In this document: piece by piece, positions 46,097-57,446 of the stretch
Position numbering within the stretch: position 1 is the first letter of the stretch
How the letters are laid out: each line of letters starts with the position of its first letter
Assembly: GCF_030409755.1 (NCBI RefSeq)
Contig: NZ_JAUFQE010000002.1
Coordinates: forward strand, 3,472,001-3,536,000
Direction: 5' to 3'
Length of the DNA stretch: 64,000 nt
Origin: Vibrio lentus
GTDB lineage: Bacteria > Pseudomonadota > Gammaproteobacteria > Enterobacterales > Vibrionaceae
The notes under the pieces: model-generated
The model's input: the letters and a program-made list of their open reading frames with translations, nothing else
What the model was told of the DNA's origin: nothing
Database searches by the model: none
Program-made: the position numbers and the translations under genes

Positions 46097-46303
46097 GGTC
46101 ATCCAACCTAATAAATAATAACCTTAAAACAACATACACCATATTCATGGTGAAATGTTAAGCGATGGCTACAAAGTCGCGCATGTTAACCTAATCAATG
46201 TCTCATTAAAACTGTTTTAGATCATCATAAGGGCGATATTTCTGACTTGCTGACTTTTCAAATTGGCAATATCCTGTCCCTATCTTCACAGAAAGGTATA
46301 ACT

Positions 46304-47821
46304 ATGGAAACCGAGATAGAACTGAAGTTTTTTGTTTCTCCTGATTTTTCAGAGACTTTACGCAATAAAATTGCTGAAACTAAAGTACTTCAGCACAGTT
46401 GTCGTGAGCTAGGTAACATCTACTTTGACACCCCTGACAACTGGCTACGCAAGCACGATACAGGCTTGCGCATTCGACGTTTTGATGACGTGTTTGTACA
46501 AACCGTTAAGACCGCAGGTCGTGTGGTTGCTGGCCTGCATCAAAGACCAGAATACAACGCAGAACACGACAGCAACGAGCCTAAGTTATCCTTACATCCT
46601 GAGGATATTTGGCCTGCAGGTAAGGACATCGAAACGCTGCAAGCCGAGCTGACTCCTCTATTTTCTACCAACTTCACACGTGAGCAGTGGTTGATTGGTA
46701 TGCCTGATGGCAGTCAAGTCGAGGTCGCATTCGATCAAGGTTTTGTTGAGTCTGGTGGCCTACAAGAACCCATTTGCGAAGTTGAATTAGAGCTCAAATC
46801 AGGTCAAACCGATGCTCTGTTTACATTATCTCGTCAATTCTGCGAGCAAGGCGGCATGCGTTTAGGCAATCTTAGCAAAGCGGCTAAGGGTTATCGTCTT
46901 GCTCAAGGTTATCAAGGAGATGAAGTCACTCCTTTGACATTAGTTGATACTGACAAAAGTGATACGGTTGAATCGTGTTTCATTCAATCTTTAGAGCATG
47001 CTCTCGCTCATTGGCATTATCACGAACAGATTTTCACCGAGCGCCAATCAATTGAAGCGCTGCATGAGATCAGTCACTCGCTGAGTTTTATCCGTCAAAC
47101 CTTCACTATTTATGGTGGAATCGTGCCAAGGCGCGCGAGTGCTATTTTACGTCAAGAGTTGAAGTGGCTTGAGCAAGAGCTCGACTGGCTGAAAAGCTAT
47201 GACCACTTCGAAGATTTGCTCGAAGATAAAGGCCACGTGCTGCGTAAGCTCGATGCGCGTAAGTTCTTAGTCGCTGAACTCAAAGAGATGCAAGAGCAAC
47301 TGCCAGATCGCGAAGAATTGCTGACTTTGCTTAGCTCTGCTCGTTATACAGGTTTATTGTTAGATCTGAGCCGTTGGATCTTGTCTCGTGGCTGGCAACC
47401 TTTCTTAGATGAGAAAGCGCGTGAGCAAATGGGGCGTGGTATCGAATGGTTTTCTGTGCAGCAACTCGATCGCACATGGGCAGACTTGATGGAAGCCTTC
47501 CCGCCAGAGCGAGTGATGACCAGCCAAGCCTATATTGAGCAGCAATACCGCTTGATGCGAAATCTATATTCTGGCGTTGGTTTCGCGAGTTTATATGATG
47601 ACGTTGAGCGAAACAGCTTCCGCTTGCCATGGGCCGATATGGTGCAAGGCATTGATGACCTACTAGCACTTAAGACATTAGAGCCGTTAACCGAGAAATT
47701 AGAAGGCGATGAGAAGGTTCAGCTAGAGCGTTGGTTGGCTCGTCAAGAGGTGTCTATCCTGCATGCGATGGAGCAGACGCGCCAAATCAGTGTCGAAGTT
47801 GAGCCATACTGGCAAGACTAA
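46304..47821 (+). CDS. ygiF: Inorganic triphosphatase, CYTH-CHAD protein
   Basis: This 505-residue protein has an N-terminal CYTH domain with the metal-binding ExExK motif (METEIELKFF) and IRRFDDVFVQTVKTAG, and a C-terminal CHAD domain (from about residue 225, with conserved HEIRVxxKRxR-like basic helices such as LHEISHSLSFIRQTF). It matches YgiF, which hydrolyses inorganic triphosphate. ATG 46304 behind GAAAGG is chosen because the CYTH strand starts at its first residues; the longer frame from 46247 would precede it with unconserved sequence. In enterics and vibrios it precedes glnE, as it does here apart from two genes. Confidence 0.9.
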   Translation: METEIELKFFVSPDFSETLRNKIAETKVLQHSCRELGNIYFDTPDNWLRKHDTGLRIRRFDDVFVQTVKTAGRVVAGLHQRPEYNAEHDSNEPKLSLHPEDIWPAGKDIETLQAELTPLFSTNFTREQWLIGMPDGSQVEVAFDQGFVESGGLQEPICEVELELKSGQTDALFTLSRQFCEQGGMRLGNLSKAAKGYRLAQGYQGDEVTPLTLVDTDKSDTVESCFIQSLEHALAHWHYHEQIFTERQSIEALHEISHSLSFIRQTFTIYGGIVPRRASAILRQELKWLEQELDWLKSYDHFEDLLEDKGHVLRKLDARKFLVAELKEMQEQLPDREELLTLLSSARYTGLLLDLSRWILSRGWQPFLDEKAREQMGRGIEWFSVQQLDRTWADLMEAFPPERVMTSQAYIEQQYRLMRNLYSGVGFASLYDDVERNSFRLPWADMVQGIDDLLALKTLEPLTEKLEGDEKVQLERWLARQEVSILHAMEQTRQISVEVEPYWQD

Positions 47822-47854
47822 ACTCAACATCTGTATCAAAATAAGTATGAATTT

Positions 47855-47883
47855 CTAAATAGGGCCTCGGCCCTATTTTTTTG
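47855..47883. terminator. Bidirectional terminator between ygiF and the channel gene
   Basis: AATAGGGC and GCCCTATT around CTCG with T runs. It overlaps the 3' end of the channel gene. Confidence 0.88.
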
Positions 47884-48622
47884 TTTGTTGCTCAAGCTTC
47901 TCTAGTCGTTCGAGGATCTTTTGTTGTTGCTCTATGATCTTTTCAAGATGCTTCTCTTTGTTTTCAGCCCGTTGATTCTCATGATGAGTGGGAGAGGTGA
48001 TCAAAGAAGTAATCAAGCCTGAAATCATACCAAACACACCCACGCCGCAAATAATAACCAAAGACGCTACTAATTTCCCTGAGCTTGTCACTGGGTAGTG
48101 GTCGCCATATCCCACAGTACTGATGGTAACGAAAGCCCACCATAAAGCATCTTGGCCAGTGGTAATGTTGGCATTAGGGTCTTTGTGCTCTATCAGAAGT
48201 ATTGTTCCTGCACCTATGGTTAAGAGAATGACCAGAAGCAGAATGATCGAAGCGAGAGTGGTCTCTTTTCGATTGCGAAATAGCTCTCTGAAAACGCGTT
48301 TACCCGAGCGCAAAACCAGAATCACACGCAAGATCTGAAAAATGCGAGCGAAACGGAGCGGCTCGACCATCGGGATACTTGCTAAGAAATCGATCCAGTG
48401 TACTTTTAGGTATTCTTTCTTGTTTTGTGATCTGAATAGATCAATCGTGAGCTGAAAAAGAAAAACACTACAGATTATAAAATCGAGGCCGATAAGGACT
48501 TGTTTCGATTCTTTATCAATCGGTGCAAACAATAAGCCTGAGATCACAAATAGCGCTAAGAAAGAGAGAATCAGTGATAATAAGCTCATCGGCTTGGTTG
48601 TGTCTTTGATACTATTTAACAT
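47873..48622 (-). CDS. Potassium channel of the voltage-gated type
   Basis: This 249-residue ion channel has hydrophobic segments at about 14-32 and 40-60, an arginine-bearing S4-like segment (RFARIFQILRVILVLRSGKR), a further membrane pair at about 125-145 and 180-200, and between them the selectivity filter TVGYGDHYPVT. The cytoplasmic end is a coiled coil (KHLEKIIEQQQKILERLEKL), which suggests tetramer assembly. It is a single gene convergent with ygiF. The voltage sensor is small, so gating is uncertain. Confidence 0.88.
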   Translation of the reverse strand: MLNSIKDTTKPMSLLSLILSFLALFVISGLLFAPIDKESKQVLIGLDFIICSVFLFQLTIDLFRSQNKKEYLKVHWIDFLASIPMVEPLRFARIFQILRVILVLRSGKRVFRELFRNRKETTLASIILLLVILLTIGAGTILLIEHKDPNANITTGQDALWWAFVTISTVGYGDHYPVTSSGKLVASLVIICGVGVFGMISGLITSLITSPTHHENQRAENKEKHLEKIIEQQQKILERLEKLEQQTKK

Positions 48623-48719
48623 TCATACGAGGCTCAAAATAAATCGCGAACTTTGACTGACATAGCCATCTCGCGGATATAGAAGCCATCAATATATAAG
48701 AGTTAATGGAGAACTGACA

Positions 48720-49976
48720 ATGACTAAACTGTCATTCAAGCCGTGGGAAAGGGTAATCTCTGACGTTCGTCTCGTTCCAAAAATGATCATGTTGATGATA
48801 TTCAGCACGATTCTGATCATTTCGAAGCAGCTATGGGACGCGAGCACGTTTTACGATTCATTACTTGCAGTAACGAACAATGCTCAAGTTGCACAGCAGC
48901 ATTACGAGACTTACCTAGTTCAAGTGGCTTGGCAAACAGCCTTAATGATCATTGTGTTTGTGGTTCTTCTATTAGCCGCGGCGCGCGTTATGTTGCGCCA
49001 AACTCAATACCTAAATGATGCAATCAAAACCATGGCAGACAAGAATCTGTCAGTGCCAATTCATATGGATTGTAAAGATGAATACGGCGACGTGGCACGA
49101 GAACTCGAAAAAACTCGAGTCCAGTTGAATGACATGATCAAAACTCAGGTTGCCTCTTCAGATGAGCTGTTTGCTCTGACGGAAGTGATGACCATCAGCA
49201 TGTCAGAAACCAAAGACTCGGCTCAAGAAGAGTTCAATGAGATCGATCAGTTAGCGACAGCAATGAGTGAAATGACCTCTACCGTACAAACTGTCGCTGA
49301 GCATGCACAAAGTGCGTCTTCATTGACTGAACAAGCATCAGGCCAAGCATTGACGGGGCAGAAGTTTGTTCAAGGATCTGTTTCTAAGATGAGCGAGTTG
49401 TCTTCCGACATCGCAGCCTCTGCAGCAGCGGTAAACCAAGTCGAAGAGCGCGTTGATTCAATCGGCAGCGTTGTTGGTACGATTCAAGGCATTTCAGAAC
49501 AAACAAATTTACTGGCATTGAACGCAGCGATTGAAGCGGCGCGTGCGGGTGAAGCGGGTCGTGGTTTTGCCGTGGTGGCCGATGAGGTTCGTAACCTTGC
49601 ACAGCGCACTCAACAAGCGACAGTCGAGATTCAAGATATGATCAGCCACCTACAAAGCAGCGCTAACTCTGCGGTAGAGCTGATGGAAAAGAGTGTTGTG
49701 GAAGCGGCTGAAGGTGTCGATCTTGTGACGAATGCCGGTTCTGAGCTTGACGGTATCGTAAGCCAAGTAAACCAAATCAATGACATGAACTTCCAGATCG
49801 CAACAGCAGCAGGTCAACAGAGCAGTGTAGCTGAAGAGATGAGCGTCAACCTGACCAATGTTCGTGAGCTTGTCGAAGCGTCTGTCGTGGTGGTTGGTGA
49901 GCTTCTTGAGACTTCTCAGCTTATGGAAAGCAACGCGCAAGAACTCGACGGTAAGATTAAGCAGTTTAAGGTTTAA
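48720..49976 (+). CDS. Methyl-accepting chemotaxis protein
   Basis: This 418-residue receptor has two membrane helices (about 21-38 and 70-92) around a very small periplasmic loop of only some 30 residues, a HAMP linker ([20 protein letters not shown]) and a complete signalling domain with the hairpin tip [20 protein letters not shown] then [12 protein letters not shown]. The short loop leaves little room for ligand, so it may sense the membrane, an internal signal or act with partners. No CheR/CheB-tethering pentapeptide is visible at the end. It stands alone. Confidence 0.92.
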   Translation: MTKLSFKPWERVISDVRLVPKMIMLMIFSTILIISKQLWDASTFYDSLLAVTNNAQVAQQHYETYLVQVAWQTALMIIVFVVLLLAAARVMLRQTQYLNDAIKTMADKNLSVPIHMDCKDEYGDVARELEKTRVQLNDMIKTQVASSDELFALTEVMTISMSETKDSAQEEFNEIDQLATAMSEMTSTVQTVAEHAQSASSLTEQASGQALTGQKFVQGSVSKMSELSSDIAASAAAVNQVEERVDSIGSVVGTIQGISEQTNLLALNAAIEAARAGEAGRGFAVVADEVRNLAQRTQQATVEIQDMISHLQSSANSAVELMEKSVVEAAEGVDLVTNAGSELDGIVSQVNQINDMNFQIATAAGQQSSVAEEMSVNLTNVRELVEASVVVVGELLETSQLMESNAQELDGKIKQFKV

Positions 49977-50048
49977 TCCTTGGCCCTTGTCTTATTCCCA
50001 AAGACTTATTCATAGAGACATCGGCCTAACTCAATAAGTTCACAGATA

Positions 50049-50080
50049 AAACGCCCACATTGCTAATGTGGGCGTTTTTT
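50049..50080 (+). terminator. Terminator of the chemotaxis gene
   Basis: AAACGCCCACAT and ATGTGGGCGTTT, a 12-bp perfect stem with a T run. Confidence 0.93.
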
Positions 50081-50185
50081 ATTGGCGTAACTTTGGTATA
50101 ACTGATCTTTAGTTTTAAAACTCACTATTGAAGACTAGAACCGATACCCCGAACGTTCGTCGCATAGCTTACACAAGGAAGAAAC

Positions 50186-53035
50186 ATGCCATTGCCTCCT
50201 CAGCTCGTCACTCATTCGCAGTCTGCTTTTGAGCATTTACTAGAACATCAGAGTGAAGCCATTAATGCGTGGCCTGAGCCACTTGTTGACGATCTTAAGT
50301 ATGTATTAGGTCTGAGCGGCTTCATTGGTGAATGCCTGCAGCGTGATTCGGTTTTATCTAGCGCTTTACCGGACATGCTTAAGTGCGATGAACGTGCTCA
50401 AGGGTATCGTGAGCGATTAGCCGAGTTACTTTCTGGTTGTGCTGATGAAATGAGTGGCCAACGAGTGCTGCGCCAATTCCGCAACCGAGAAATGACCTAC
50501 ATTGCTTGGCGCGACTTTATGGGCTCTTGGCAACTTGAGCAGAGCTTAAGCCATTTATCTATGTTGGCTGAGGCGATGATCTTCGAGACCTACCAGTGGC
50601 AATACGACATTTGCTGTAAAGAGTGGGGCACTCCTTGCAATCAACAAGGTGAAGCGCAGCCTATGTTGATCATTGGTATGGGCAAGTTAGGTGGCGGAGA
50701 ACTTAATTTTTCTTCGGATATCGACCTAATTTTTACTTACCCTGAAAATGGTGAAACACAAGGCGCGCGACGAAGTATCGCCAACGCCCAGTTTTTCACT
50801 CGCCTAGGGCAGCGCATTATCAAGGCGCTCGATCAACAAACCTTTGATGGGTTCTGTTATCGCGTTGACATGCGCCTACGTCCATTCGGTGAGAGTGGAC
50901 CATTAGTCATGAGCTACGCTGCGCTGGAAGACTATTACCAAGAGCAAGGCCGTGACTGGGAACGCTACGCGATGGTTAAGGCGCGAGTCATGGGCTGTGA
51001 AATGTATCCTCAGTACCAAGAACTTCGCCAAATGCTACGTCCATTCGTGTTCCGTCGTTACATCGACTTCAGTGCTATTCAATCGTTAAGACGCATGAAG
51101 TCGATGATTGGCAGTGAGGTTCGTCGGCGTGGCTTATCGAATAACATCAAGCTTGGTTCTGGTGGTATCCGTGAAGTGGAGTTTATTGCTCAAGTCTTCC
51201 AATTGATTCGTGGGGGACGTGAACCGAGCCTTCGCGGGCGAGGTCTACTTGAAACGCTAAGTGCGATTGACGATCTGAATTTGCTTGAGAGTGAAGAGGT
51301 CGGCCACTTGCGTGATGCCTACCTGTTTCTGCGTCGCCTTGAGAACCTGTTGCAAGCGATGGGTGACAAGCAGACTCAAACCTTACCTGACAATGAGCAA
51401 GAGCAGCTAAAGCTCGCGATAGCAATGCAGTTTGCCGATTGGGGTGGTTTGATTGATGCGACTCGTGCGCACATGGCGAACGTGCACACGGTATTTGAAG
51501 ATTTGATTGGGGTTGATGAAGAAGATGCAAACCCAATTGCGAGTCACTTTAGTGAGCTGTGGGATATGGCCCATAAGCCGGATGTGATTGAGCAAGTGCT
51601 AGAACACGATATTGCAATCGCTAGCCCTCCAGAAGCAGCAAAAACGATTATCCAGTTTAAAGCAGACTTGGCTAAAAAGACGCTTGGTCCACGCGGACGT
51701 GAAGTGCTCAATCGTTTAATGCCTAAAGTATTCCAAGCATTGTATACCGCGAAGGATGCCGAGTTTGGTTTATCTAGAGTATTGCACCTGCTGCAAAAAA
51801 TAGTGACTCGAACCACGTATCTAGAGCTGCTTGATGAACACCCCGCGGCTCTGACTCAGTTAGTTCGTCTATGTACTGCCAGCCCGATGATTTCGGAGCA
51901 GCTTGGTCGTTATCCTATTCTTTTAGATGAACTTATCGACCCTCAACAACTCTATAATCCTGTGCCATTAGAGTCCTACAAAACAGAGTTGCGTGACTAT
52001 CTTGCTCGCATTCCTGAAGATGATATGGAGCAGCAGATGGAAGGTCTGCGTCAGTTTAAGCAGACTTGTATCCTGAGGATTGCTGCCGCGGATATTGCGG
52101 GCGCTTTACCTGTAATGAAGGTCAGTGATCACCTGACCTATTTAGCGGAAGCGATTGTTGAGGCGGGTATTAATCAAGCATGGCTGCAAGTGTCGGCTAA
52201 GTTCGGTGAGCCCACTCATGTGAAAGATCGAGAAGGGCGCGGTTTTGCGGTGGTTGGTTATGGCAAAGTTGGTGGCTGGGAGCTGGGTTACAACTCCGAT
52301 CTTGATATTGTGTTCATGCACGATTGCCCAGTACACATCTATACTGATGGTAAGAAAGAGATTGATGGACGCCAATTTTATCTAAGGTTGGCACAGCGCA
52401 TTATTCATATTTTCTCGACCAGAACTGCTTCCGGAATTTTATATGAGGTCGATACACGCCTACGACCTTCAGGCGCATCTGGCTTACTTGTGAGCCCAAC
52501 CGATGCGTTTGATGAGTATCAGCACAATGACGCATGGACGTGGGAGCACCAAGCCTTGACTCGCGCTCGTATGATTTATGGCGACGAACTCCTGGCGTCT
52601 GCGTTTAATAAAACACGTCATGAAGTGTTGTGCTTATCGCGTGATGAAGCGACGCTTAAAAAGTCCGTTGTGGATATGCGTGAAAAAATGCGCGGTCATT
52701 TAGGCGGTAAAAAATCCGATCGATTCATGCTGAAACAAGATGCGGGCGGTATTACTGATATTGAGTTCTTGGCTCAATATCTAGTGCTGAGATACAGCAA
52801 CGAAAAACCTAAGCTCACCCGTTGGTGCGACAATGTCCGAATCTTTGAAAGCTTGTTGTCGCAAGATATTATGGACGAGCAACAAGGTATGGCATTGACC
52901 AATGCCTATACGACATTAAGAGATGAAATTCACCACCGTAATCTACTCAACCTCGATGCGGATGTGGCGATTGATAAGTTTGAAATGGAAAGAGAACATG
53001 TTGTTCAAGCATGGAAGCAATGGATGGAAGCTTAA
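50186..53035 (+). CDS. glnE: Bifunctional glutamine synthetase adenylyltransferase/deadenylase
   Basis: This 949-residue enzyme attaches AMP to glutamine synthetase or removes it, setting nitrogen assimilation. It contains two nucleotidyltransferase domains with the GxGKxGGxEL signature: [20 protein letters not shown] near residue 165 (deadenylase half) and [20 protein letters not shown] near residue 695 (adenylylase half), each followed by the R-rich [12 protein letters not shown] or [15 protein letters not shown] 50186 is preceded by AGGAAG. The next gene, hldE, follows after 122 bases, as in E. coli. Confidence 0.97.
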   Translation: MPLPPQLVTHSQSAFEHLLEHQSEAINAWPEPLVDDLKYVLGLSGFIGECLQRDSVLSSALPDMLKCDERAQGYRERLAELLSGCADEMSGQRVLRQFRNREMTYIAWRDFMGSWQLEQSLSHLSMLAEAMIFETYQWQYDICCKEWGTPCNQQGEAQPMLIIGMGKLGGGELNFSSDIDLIFTYPENGETQGARRSIANAQFFTRLGQRIIKALDQQTFDGFCYRVDMRLRPFGESGPLVMSYAALEDYYQEQGRDWERYAMVKARVMGCEMYPQYQELRQMLRPFVFRRYIDFSAIQSLRRMKSMIGSEVRRRGLSNNIKLGSGGIREVEFIAQVFQLIRGGREPSLRGRGLLETLSAIDDLNLLESEEVGHLRDAYLFLRRLENLLQAMGDKQTQTLPDNEQEQLKLAIAMQFADWGGLIDATRAHMANVHTVFEDLIGVDEEDANPIASHFSELWDMAHKPDVIEQVLEHDIAIASPPEAAKTIIQFKADLAKKTLGPRGREVLNRLMPKVFQALYTAKDAEFGLSRVLHLLQKIVTRTTYLELLDEHPAALTQLVRLCTASPMISEQLGRYPILLDELIDPQQLYNPVPLESYKTELRDYLARIPEDDMEQQMEGLRQFKQTCILRIAAADIAGALPVMKVSDHLTYLAEAIVEAGINQAWLQVSAKFGEPTHVKDREGRGFAVVGYGKVGGWELGYNSDLDIVFMHDCPVHIYTDGKKEIDGRQFYLRLAQRIIHIFSTRTASGILYEVDTRLRPSGASGLLVSPTDAFDEYQHNDAWTWEHQALTRARMIYGDELLASAFNKTRHEVLCLSRDEATLKKSVVDMREKMRGHLGGKKSDRFMLKQDAGGITDIEFLAQYLVLRYSNEKPKLTRWCDNVRIFESLLSQDIMDEQQGMALTNAYTTLRDEIHHRNLLNLDADVAIDKFEMEREHVVQAWKQWMEA

Positions 53036-53157
53036 CCTTGGTTAATGCTTACTGATTGCAGTACCTATCGTGATAGGTGTTTGCTGATTTTTCTATGGTT
53101 TAGCCACTGTAATCAGTGTGCTAGACTCTGGCCAGATTTGATTTTTGGAGATCAATA

Positions 53158-54588
53158 ATGAAACCAATTCTACCTGACTACAGTCAATCAGGTGTTCTTA
53201 TTGTCGGTGACGTAATGCTTGATCGTTACTGGTATGGTCCAACTGGCCGTATTTCACCAGAAGCACCAGTACCCGTTGTAAAAGTAGAAAATAACGAAGA
53301 GCGTCCAGGTGGTGCAGCCAATGTAGCGATGAATATTGCATCTCTTGGTGGTCACGCTCATGTTGTTGGTTTAACGGGTAAAGATGAACCCGCTGAGGTG
53401 TTAAAAAACACCTTAGGTGCGCTCAATGTTAAGTGTGATTTTGTTGAGTTGGACGATTACCCAACCATCACTAAATTGCGCGTGATGAGCCGAGGTCAAC
53501 AGCTGATTCGTCTTGATTTTGAAGACAAATTTGAGAACACGGCTCCTGAACTTGTTTTGTCTCGTATGGAACAAGCGCTACCTAATGTACGTTCGGTCAT
53601 CCTATCGGATTATGCGAAAGGCGCACTTGAGCACGTCCAGAGCTTTATCCAAAAAGCACGTGCGGCGAATGTTCCGGTATTTATCGACCCGAAAGGTGCG
53701 GATTTAGAGCGTTACCGTGGTGCGACTTTACTTACGCCAAACATGGCTGAGTTCGAGTTGGTGGCTGGTAAGGTTAAGTCAGAAGAAGATCTTATCGAAA
53801 AAGGCATCGCCTTAATCGAAAAATATGACTTTGAAGCTTTGTTGGTAACGCGCAGCGAACATGGTATGACGCTACTTCGTAAAGATCAGGCACCATTCCA
53901 CTTGCCGACTCAAGCGAAAGAAGTGTATGACGTTACAGGTGCGGGTGATACCGTTATTTCAGTACTGGCGGCTTCTGTTGCTGCAGGTAAGCCACTGGAT
54001 GAAGCGTGTGCATTAGCGAACGCTGCTGCTGGTGTGGTAGTGGGTAAGCTAGGTACATCTACGCTGTCTACTATTGAGTTAGCGGAAGCGATTCACGGTA
54101 GCCAAGATACCGATTACGGTGTGATTTCTGAAACGGCACTGGTTGAAGCGGTAAAACGTGCTCGTGCGAAAGGCGAGAAAGTGGTTATGACTAATGGCTG
54201 CTTTGATATCTTGCATGCTGGTCATGTCTCTTACATGAACCATGCGGCTGAGTTAGGCGATCGTTTGATCGTTGCCGTTAATACGGATGACTCAGTGAAA
54301 CGTTTGAAAGGCCCTGGTCGTCCTGTGAACCCAACCGATCGCCGTATGGCAGTATTGGCTGGTTTAGGTGCGGTTGATTGGGTTGTTCCGTTTTCTGAAG
54401 ATACGCCTCAACGTTTGATCTCTGAGGTGTTGCCAAGCATTTTGGTGAAAGGTGGTGATTACAAACCCGAAGAAATCGCTGGTGGCGAGGAAGTGATTGC
54501 GGCTGGTGGCGAAGTTAAAGTACTTAACTTTGAAGATGGTTGCTCTACGACTGAAATCATTAAAGCGATTAAAGGTGGTCGAGGCTAA
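53158..54588 (+). CDS. hldE: Bifunctional heptose kinase/adenylyltransferase HldE
   Basis: This 476-residue enzyme makes ADP-heptose precursors for the LPS inner core. The N-terminal ribokinase-type domain (1-320) has [23 protein letters not shown] and the active-site [12 protein letters not shown]. The C-terminal cytidylyltransferase-like domain has [16 protein letters not shown] and [20 protein letters not shown] lies ahead of the start. The ADP-heptose product family is also a signal to animal hosts (established), but nothing here suggests a special role. Confidence 0.96.
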   Translation: MKPILPDYSQSGVLIVGDVMLDRYWYGPTGRISPEAPVPVVKVENNEERPGGAANVAMNIASLGGHAHVVGLTGKDEPAEVLKNTLGALNVKCDFVELDDYPTITKLRVMSRGQQLIRLDFEDKFENTAPELVLSRMEQALPNVRSVILSDYAKGALEHVQSFIQKARAANVPVFIDPKGADLERYRGATLLTPNMAEFELVAGKVKSEEDLIEKGIALIEKYDFEALLVTRSEHGMTLLRKDQAPFHLPTQAKEVYDVTGAGDTVISVLAASVAAGKPLDEACALANAAAGVVVGKLGTSTLSTIELAEAIHGSQDTDYGVISETALVEAVKRARAKGEKVVMTNGCFDILHAGHVSYMNHAAELGDRLIVAVNTDDSVKRLKGPGRPVNPTDRRMAVLAGLGAVDWVVPFSEDTPQRLISEVLPSILVKGGDYKPEEIAGGEEVIAAGGEVKVLNFEDGCSTTEIIKAIKGGRG

Positions 54589-54663
54589 CCCTTAGCCTTC
54601 TAGTTTCAACCCTTTAGCCTCAAGCTTATAGTCAGATTGTAAATCTAGCTTTTGATAGTTAAT

Positions 54664-54692
54664 AAAAATGCCGCTCAATGAGCGGCATTTTT
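54664..54692. terminator. Bidirectional terminator between hldE and tolC
   Basis: AAAAATGCCGCTC and GAGCGGCATTTTT around AAT. Confidence 0.93.
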
Positions 54693-54755
54693 GTAACTGT
54701 AATCTAGTTACTTGATTAAAGACTCAGGTTAGAGTCTTTAATAAGGATTTAAGAA

Positions 54756-56084
54756 TTACTTACTTGCTACTTTTAGACCTGCGTTTACATCAACAATGTC
54801 TTGTTCGCTCAGTGTACCAACCGCTTGACGAAGCTGAAGAACACTTAGGATGTAGTTGTAACGAGCATCTGAAAGGTTTTTGTTTGCATCGTATAGACGA
54901 CGAGTTGAATCTAGTACGTCAACGATAGTACGAGTACCCACGTCAAAACCTGCTTCTGTTGCTTCTAGAGCAGACTGAGCAGAAACAACAGACTGTTCGT
55001 AAGCGCGTAGAGCACCGATCGAAGCTGTGATGTTGTTGTTGAATGCACGTACGTCTTTTACAACGCTACGGTAAGTGGCTTCTAGATCTTCACTTGCTGC
55101 AACGTAGTTGTATTCAGCCTGTTTAGTCAAAGAAGTTGTGCTACCACCGGTGTATAGAGGTACATTTAAGTTAACGCCAACATTGAAGTTGTTTGTTGTA
55201 CCGTCAGAAGTATCACTTGAACCAATATCAGTGTAGTCATATCCGCCATCAAGAGTTAGAGATGGTAGGTGACCTGAACTCTGTAGGGAAATATTGTCTT
55301 TAGCTATATCTTGCGAGATACGCGCAGCAAGTAGGCTTAGGTTCTTTTGCTCAGCTTGTTCAACCAGTGCAGTAGCAGACTCTGAAGATTTGCTTGCTGA
55401 GAAACGATCAGTATCTAGGATGCTTAGGTTAGAGTGTTCCTGACCTGTAATCTCACGTAGACCTTCGTAGTTATTAATCAGAGTGTTCTCTGCTAAAACT
55501 TCGTCAGCCAATACGCCATCGTACTGAGCTTGCGCATCATGTACATCGGTGATTGCTGAAAGACCTACTTCAAAGCGCTGCTTTGTTTGTTCTAGTTGAC
55601 GAGCAACCGCGGCTTTTTCTGCACGAACAAACTCTAGGTTATCTTGAGCTCGAAGTACTTCGAAGTAAGCTGTCGCAACACGAAGGATCAAAGCTTGTTG
55701 CTCTGCCGCGTACGATGAATCAGATTGACGAGCAGTTTTCTCAGCTGTATCTAGCGTGATCCAAGAAGAGCGTTGGTACAGTTCTTGAGAAAAGCTAATG
55801 CCGGCTGTCAGAGCGTTTTGATCATTATCTCGCGTTGGTGATGAATCTAAATCTGTCTCACCACGAGTAAGGTTGTATCCCGCAGTCAAATTGATTTGCG
55901 GTAACAAAGAGCTACGGCTTGACGTTACTGCTTCAAAAGCGGCATCGCGCTGCGCTGCTGAACGAAGAAGTTGTGGATCGTTCTGTTTTGCTTGGTCGTA
56001 AACTTCAGCTAGCGTATCAGCAAAAGCTGACGAACTCAGGCTGCCAATTGCTGCACTGATAAATAGTGGAAGCAGTTTTTTCAT
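54756..56084 (-). CDS. tolC: Outer-membrane efflux channel TolC
   Basis: This 442-residue outer-membrane channel serves multidrug pumps and type I secretion. The signal peptide is KKLLPLFISAAIGSLSSSAFA. Two internal repeats of the outer-membrane efflux protein family follow, each with long helices (AEVYDQAKQNDPQLLRSAAQ; LVEQAEQKNLSLLAARISQD) and beta-barrel strands (INLTAGYNLTRGE; SLTLDGGYDYTD). The conserved GTRTIVDVLD segment near the end matches family. It is divergent from nudF, as in V. cholerae and E. coli. Confidence 0.96.
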   Translation of the reverse strand: MKKLLPLFISAAIGSLSSSAFADTLAEVYDQAKQNDPQLLRSAAQRDAAFEAVTSSRSSLLPQINLTAGYNLTRGETDLDSSPTRDNDQNALTAGISFSQELYQRSSWITLDTAEKTARQSDSSYAAEQQALILRVATAYFEVLRAQDNLEFVRAEKAAVARQLEQTKQRFEVGLSAITDVHDAQAQYDGVLADEVLAENTLINNYEGLREITGQEHSNLSILDTDRFSASKSSESATALVEQAEQKNLSLLAARISQDIAKDNISLQSSGHLPSLTLDGGYDYTDIGSSDTSDGTTNNFNVGVNLNVPLYTGGSTTSLTKQAEYNYVAASEDLEATYRSVVKDVRAFNNNITASIGALRAYEQSVVSAQSALEATEAGFDVGTRTIVDVLDSTRRLYDANKNLSDARYNYILSVLQLRQAVGTLSEQDIVDVNAGLKVASK

Positions 56085-56311
56085 TTTCCTATTCCTGCCT
56101 TTTATGGAATTTTCTTTAAAAGAGTTTAACCCAGTTTGGTGGTAATTTACTCGAAACTTTGCACTTTTTTACATTTAACTGTCCACTTGTGCAATATTTA
56201 TTTTTTAAAACTTAACTTTAATTATAAATTTTATATAAAAAGTTGAACCTAATCCTTGGTAGTTAACTCGGACAATGAGTAAACTGTAAAGATCACTTAG
56301 TGAGGTACCAA

Positions 56312-56941
56312 ATGCAACAGTATGACAATCAACGACATGAGTTTACTCCGCAAGATGTGGAAATAGTCTCAAAAGAGACGCTGTTTCGTGGTTTTTTCAA
56401 AATGGTCAAATACACATTCAAGCATAGGTTGTTTGAGGGAGACTGGAGCCAACCGATAGAGCGTGAAATGTTTGAACGTGGTCATGCCGCCGCTTTGTTA
56501 CCTTACGATCCTGTCCGTGATGAAGTTGTGATCGTGGAGCAGATCCGTGTTGGCGCTTTAGAGCATCAGAACCCGTGGCAATACGAAATTGTTGCTGGGA
56601 TCATTGATACCGACGAATCCCCACAAGATGTAGCTCGTCGTGAAGCAATGGAAGAAGCGGGAGTCGAAGTCGGATCTGTATTACCGATCACTTCGTATTA
56701 CCCTTCATCTGGAGGCTGTTCAGAAAGACTCGACGTCTTTGTTGGTTGCGTTGATGCCACGACAGCAAAAGGTGTACACGGATTGGATTACGAAGGTGAA
56801 GATATTCGCGTGCAAGTGATGAGTCGCGAGGCGGCTTATCAGTTAGTAAAAGAGGGTGTGTTTGAAAATGGGGCCACGATCATTGCGCTGCAGTGGCTAC
56901 AATTGAACTACCAAGAATTACAGTCAGAGTGGATAGATTAA
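56312..56941 (+). CDS. nudF: ADP-ribose pyrophosphatase
   Basis: This 209-residue Nudix hydrolase splits ADP-ribose to AMP and ribose-5-phosphate. The complete Nudix box is GIIDTDESPQDVARREAMEE followed by AGV, and YYPSSGGCSERLDVFVG is typical of the NudF branch. ATG 56312 behind GAGGT is the start; four codons upstream is a weaker option. It is the first gene of a row with yqiB, cpdA, yqiA and parE that is conserved in gammaproteobacteria. Confidence 0.93.
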   Translation: MQQYDNQRHEFTPQDVEIVSKETLFRGFFKMVKYTFKHRLFEGDWSQPIEREMFERGHAAALLPYDPVRDEVVIVEQIRVGALEHQNPWQYEIVAGIIDTDESPQDVARREAMEEAGVEVGSVLPITSYYPSSGGCSERLDVFVGCVDATTAKGVHGLDYEGEDIRVQVMSREAAYQLVKEGVFENGATIIALQWLQLNYQELQSEWID

Positions 56942-56945
56942 CGTT

Positions 56946-57386
56946 ATGCCAAATATAGCGGTCAAAAAACCGTATCATGTTGATCTTGCTGAATTGATGC
57001 GAGTTTACGAAACCAATTATGCCAAACTTAACGCTTTGTTACCTGTTGGGCATGAGGTCGGTGACGTTCGCTGTTACCAAGCCGTTAATATGGTGTATCA
57101 ATTGACAGTGAATGAGGTCACAAAATACACCACATTAATAGATATATGTCAGAGTGACGCGATGCCAGTGTTTCCTTTGCCAAAAATGTCTGTCAGGCTA
57201 TATCACGACGCTCGAGTTGCAGAAGTGTGCGCTAGCGGGGATTTTTCACGTGTCAAAGCGAAATATGACTATCCCAACACTAAGCTTCTGCAAAAGGATG
57301 AGAAATTTCAATTGAATAAATTTCTTGGGGAATGGTTAACGTTTTGTTTAAAAACTGGTATCAGCCGTACGCCAATTCCTTTTTAA
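56946..57386 (+). CDS. yqiB: DUF1249 family protein YqiB
   Basis: This 146-residue protein of the DUF1249 family has motifs KKPYHVDLAELMRVYETNYA and TKYTTLIDICQSDA, PMPKMSVRLYHDARVAEV-like central strands and the end NKFLGEWLTFCLKTG. It lies four bases after nudF and before cpdA, which is its conserved position. Its function has not been established. Confidence 0.9.
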   Translation: MPNIAVKKPYHVDLAELMRVYETNYAKLNALLPVGHEVGDVRCYQAVNMVYQLTVNEVTKYTTLIDICQSDAMPVFPLPKMSVRLYHDARVAEVCASGDFSRVKAKYDYPNTKLLQKDEKFQLNKFLGEWLTFCLKTGISRTPIPF

Positions 57387-57446
57387 TTGAGCCTATTTTA
57401 AGAACACTTTTAAAGTCTAAACAGTAACGTATCTGGATTTGTTATT

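Noticed and set aside
53060..53085. Terminator after glnE
   Set aside because: The inverted repeat ACCTATCGTGATAGGT is present, but it has a two-base loop and no T tract directly after it.
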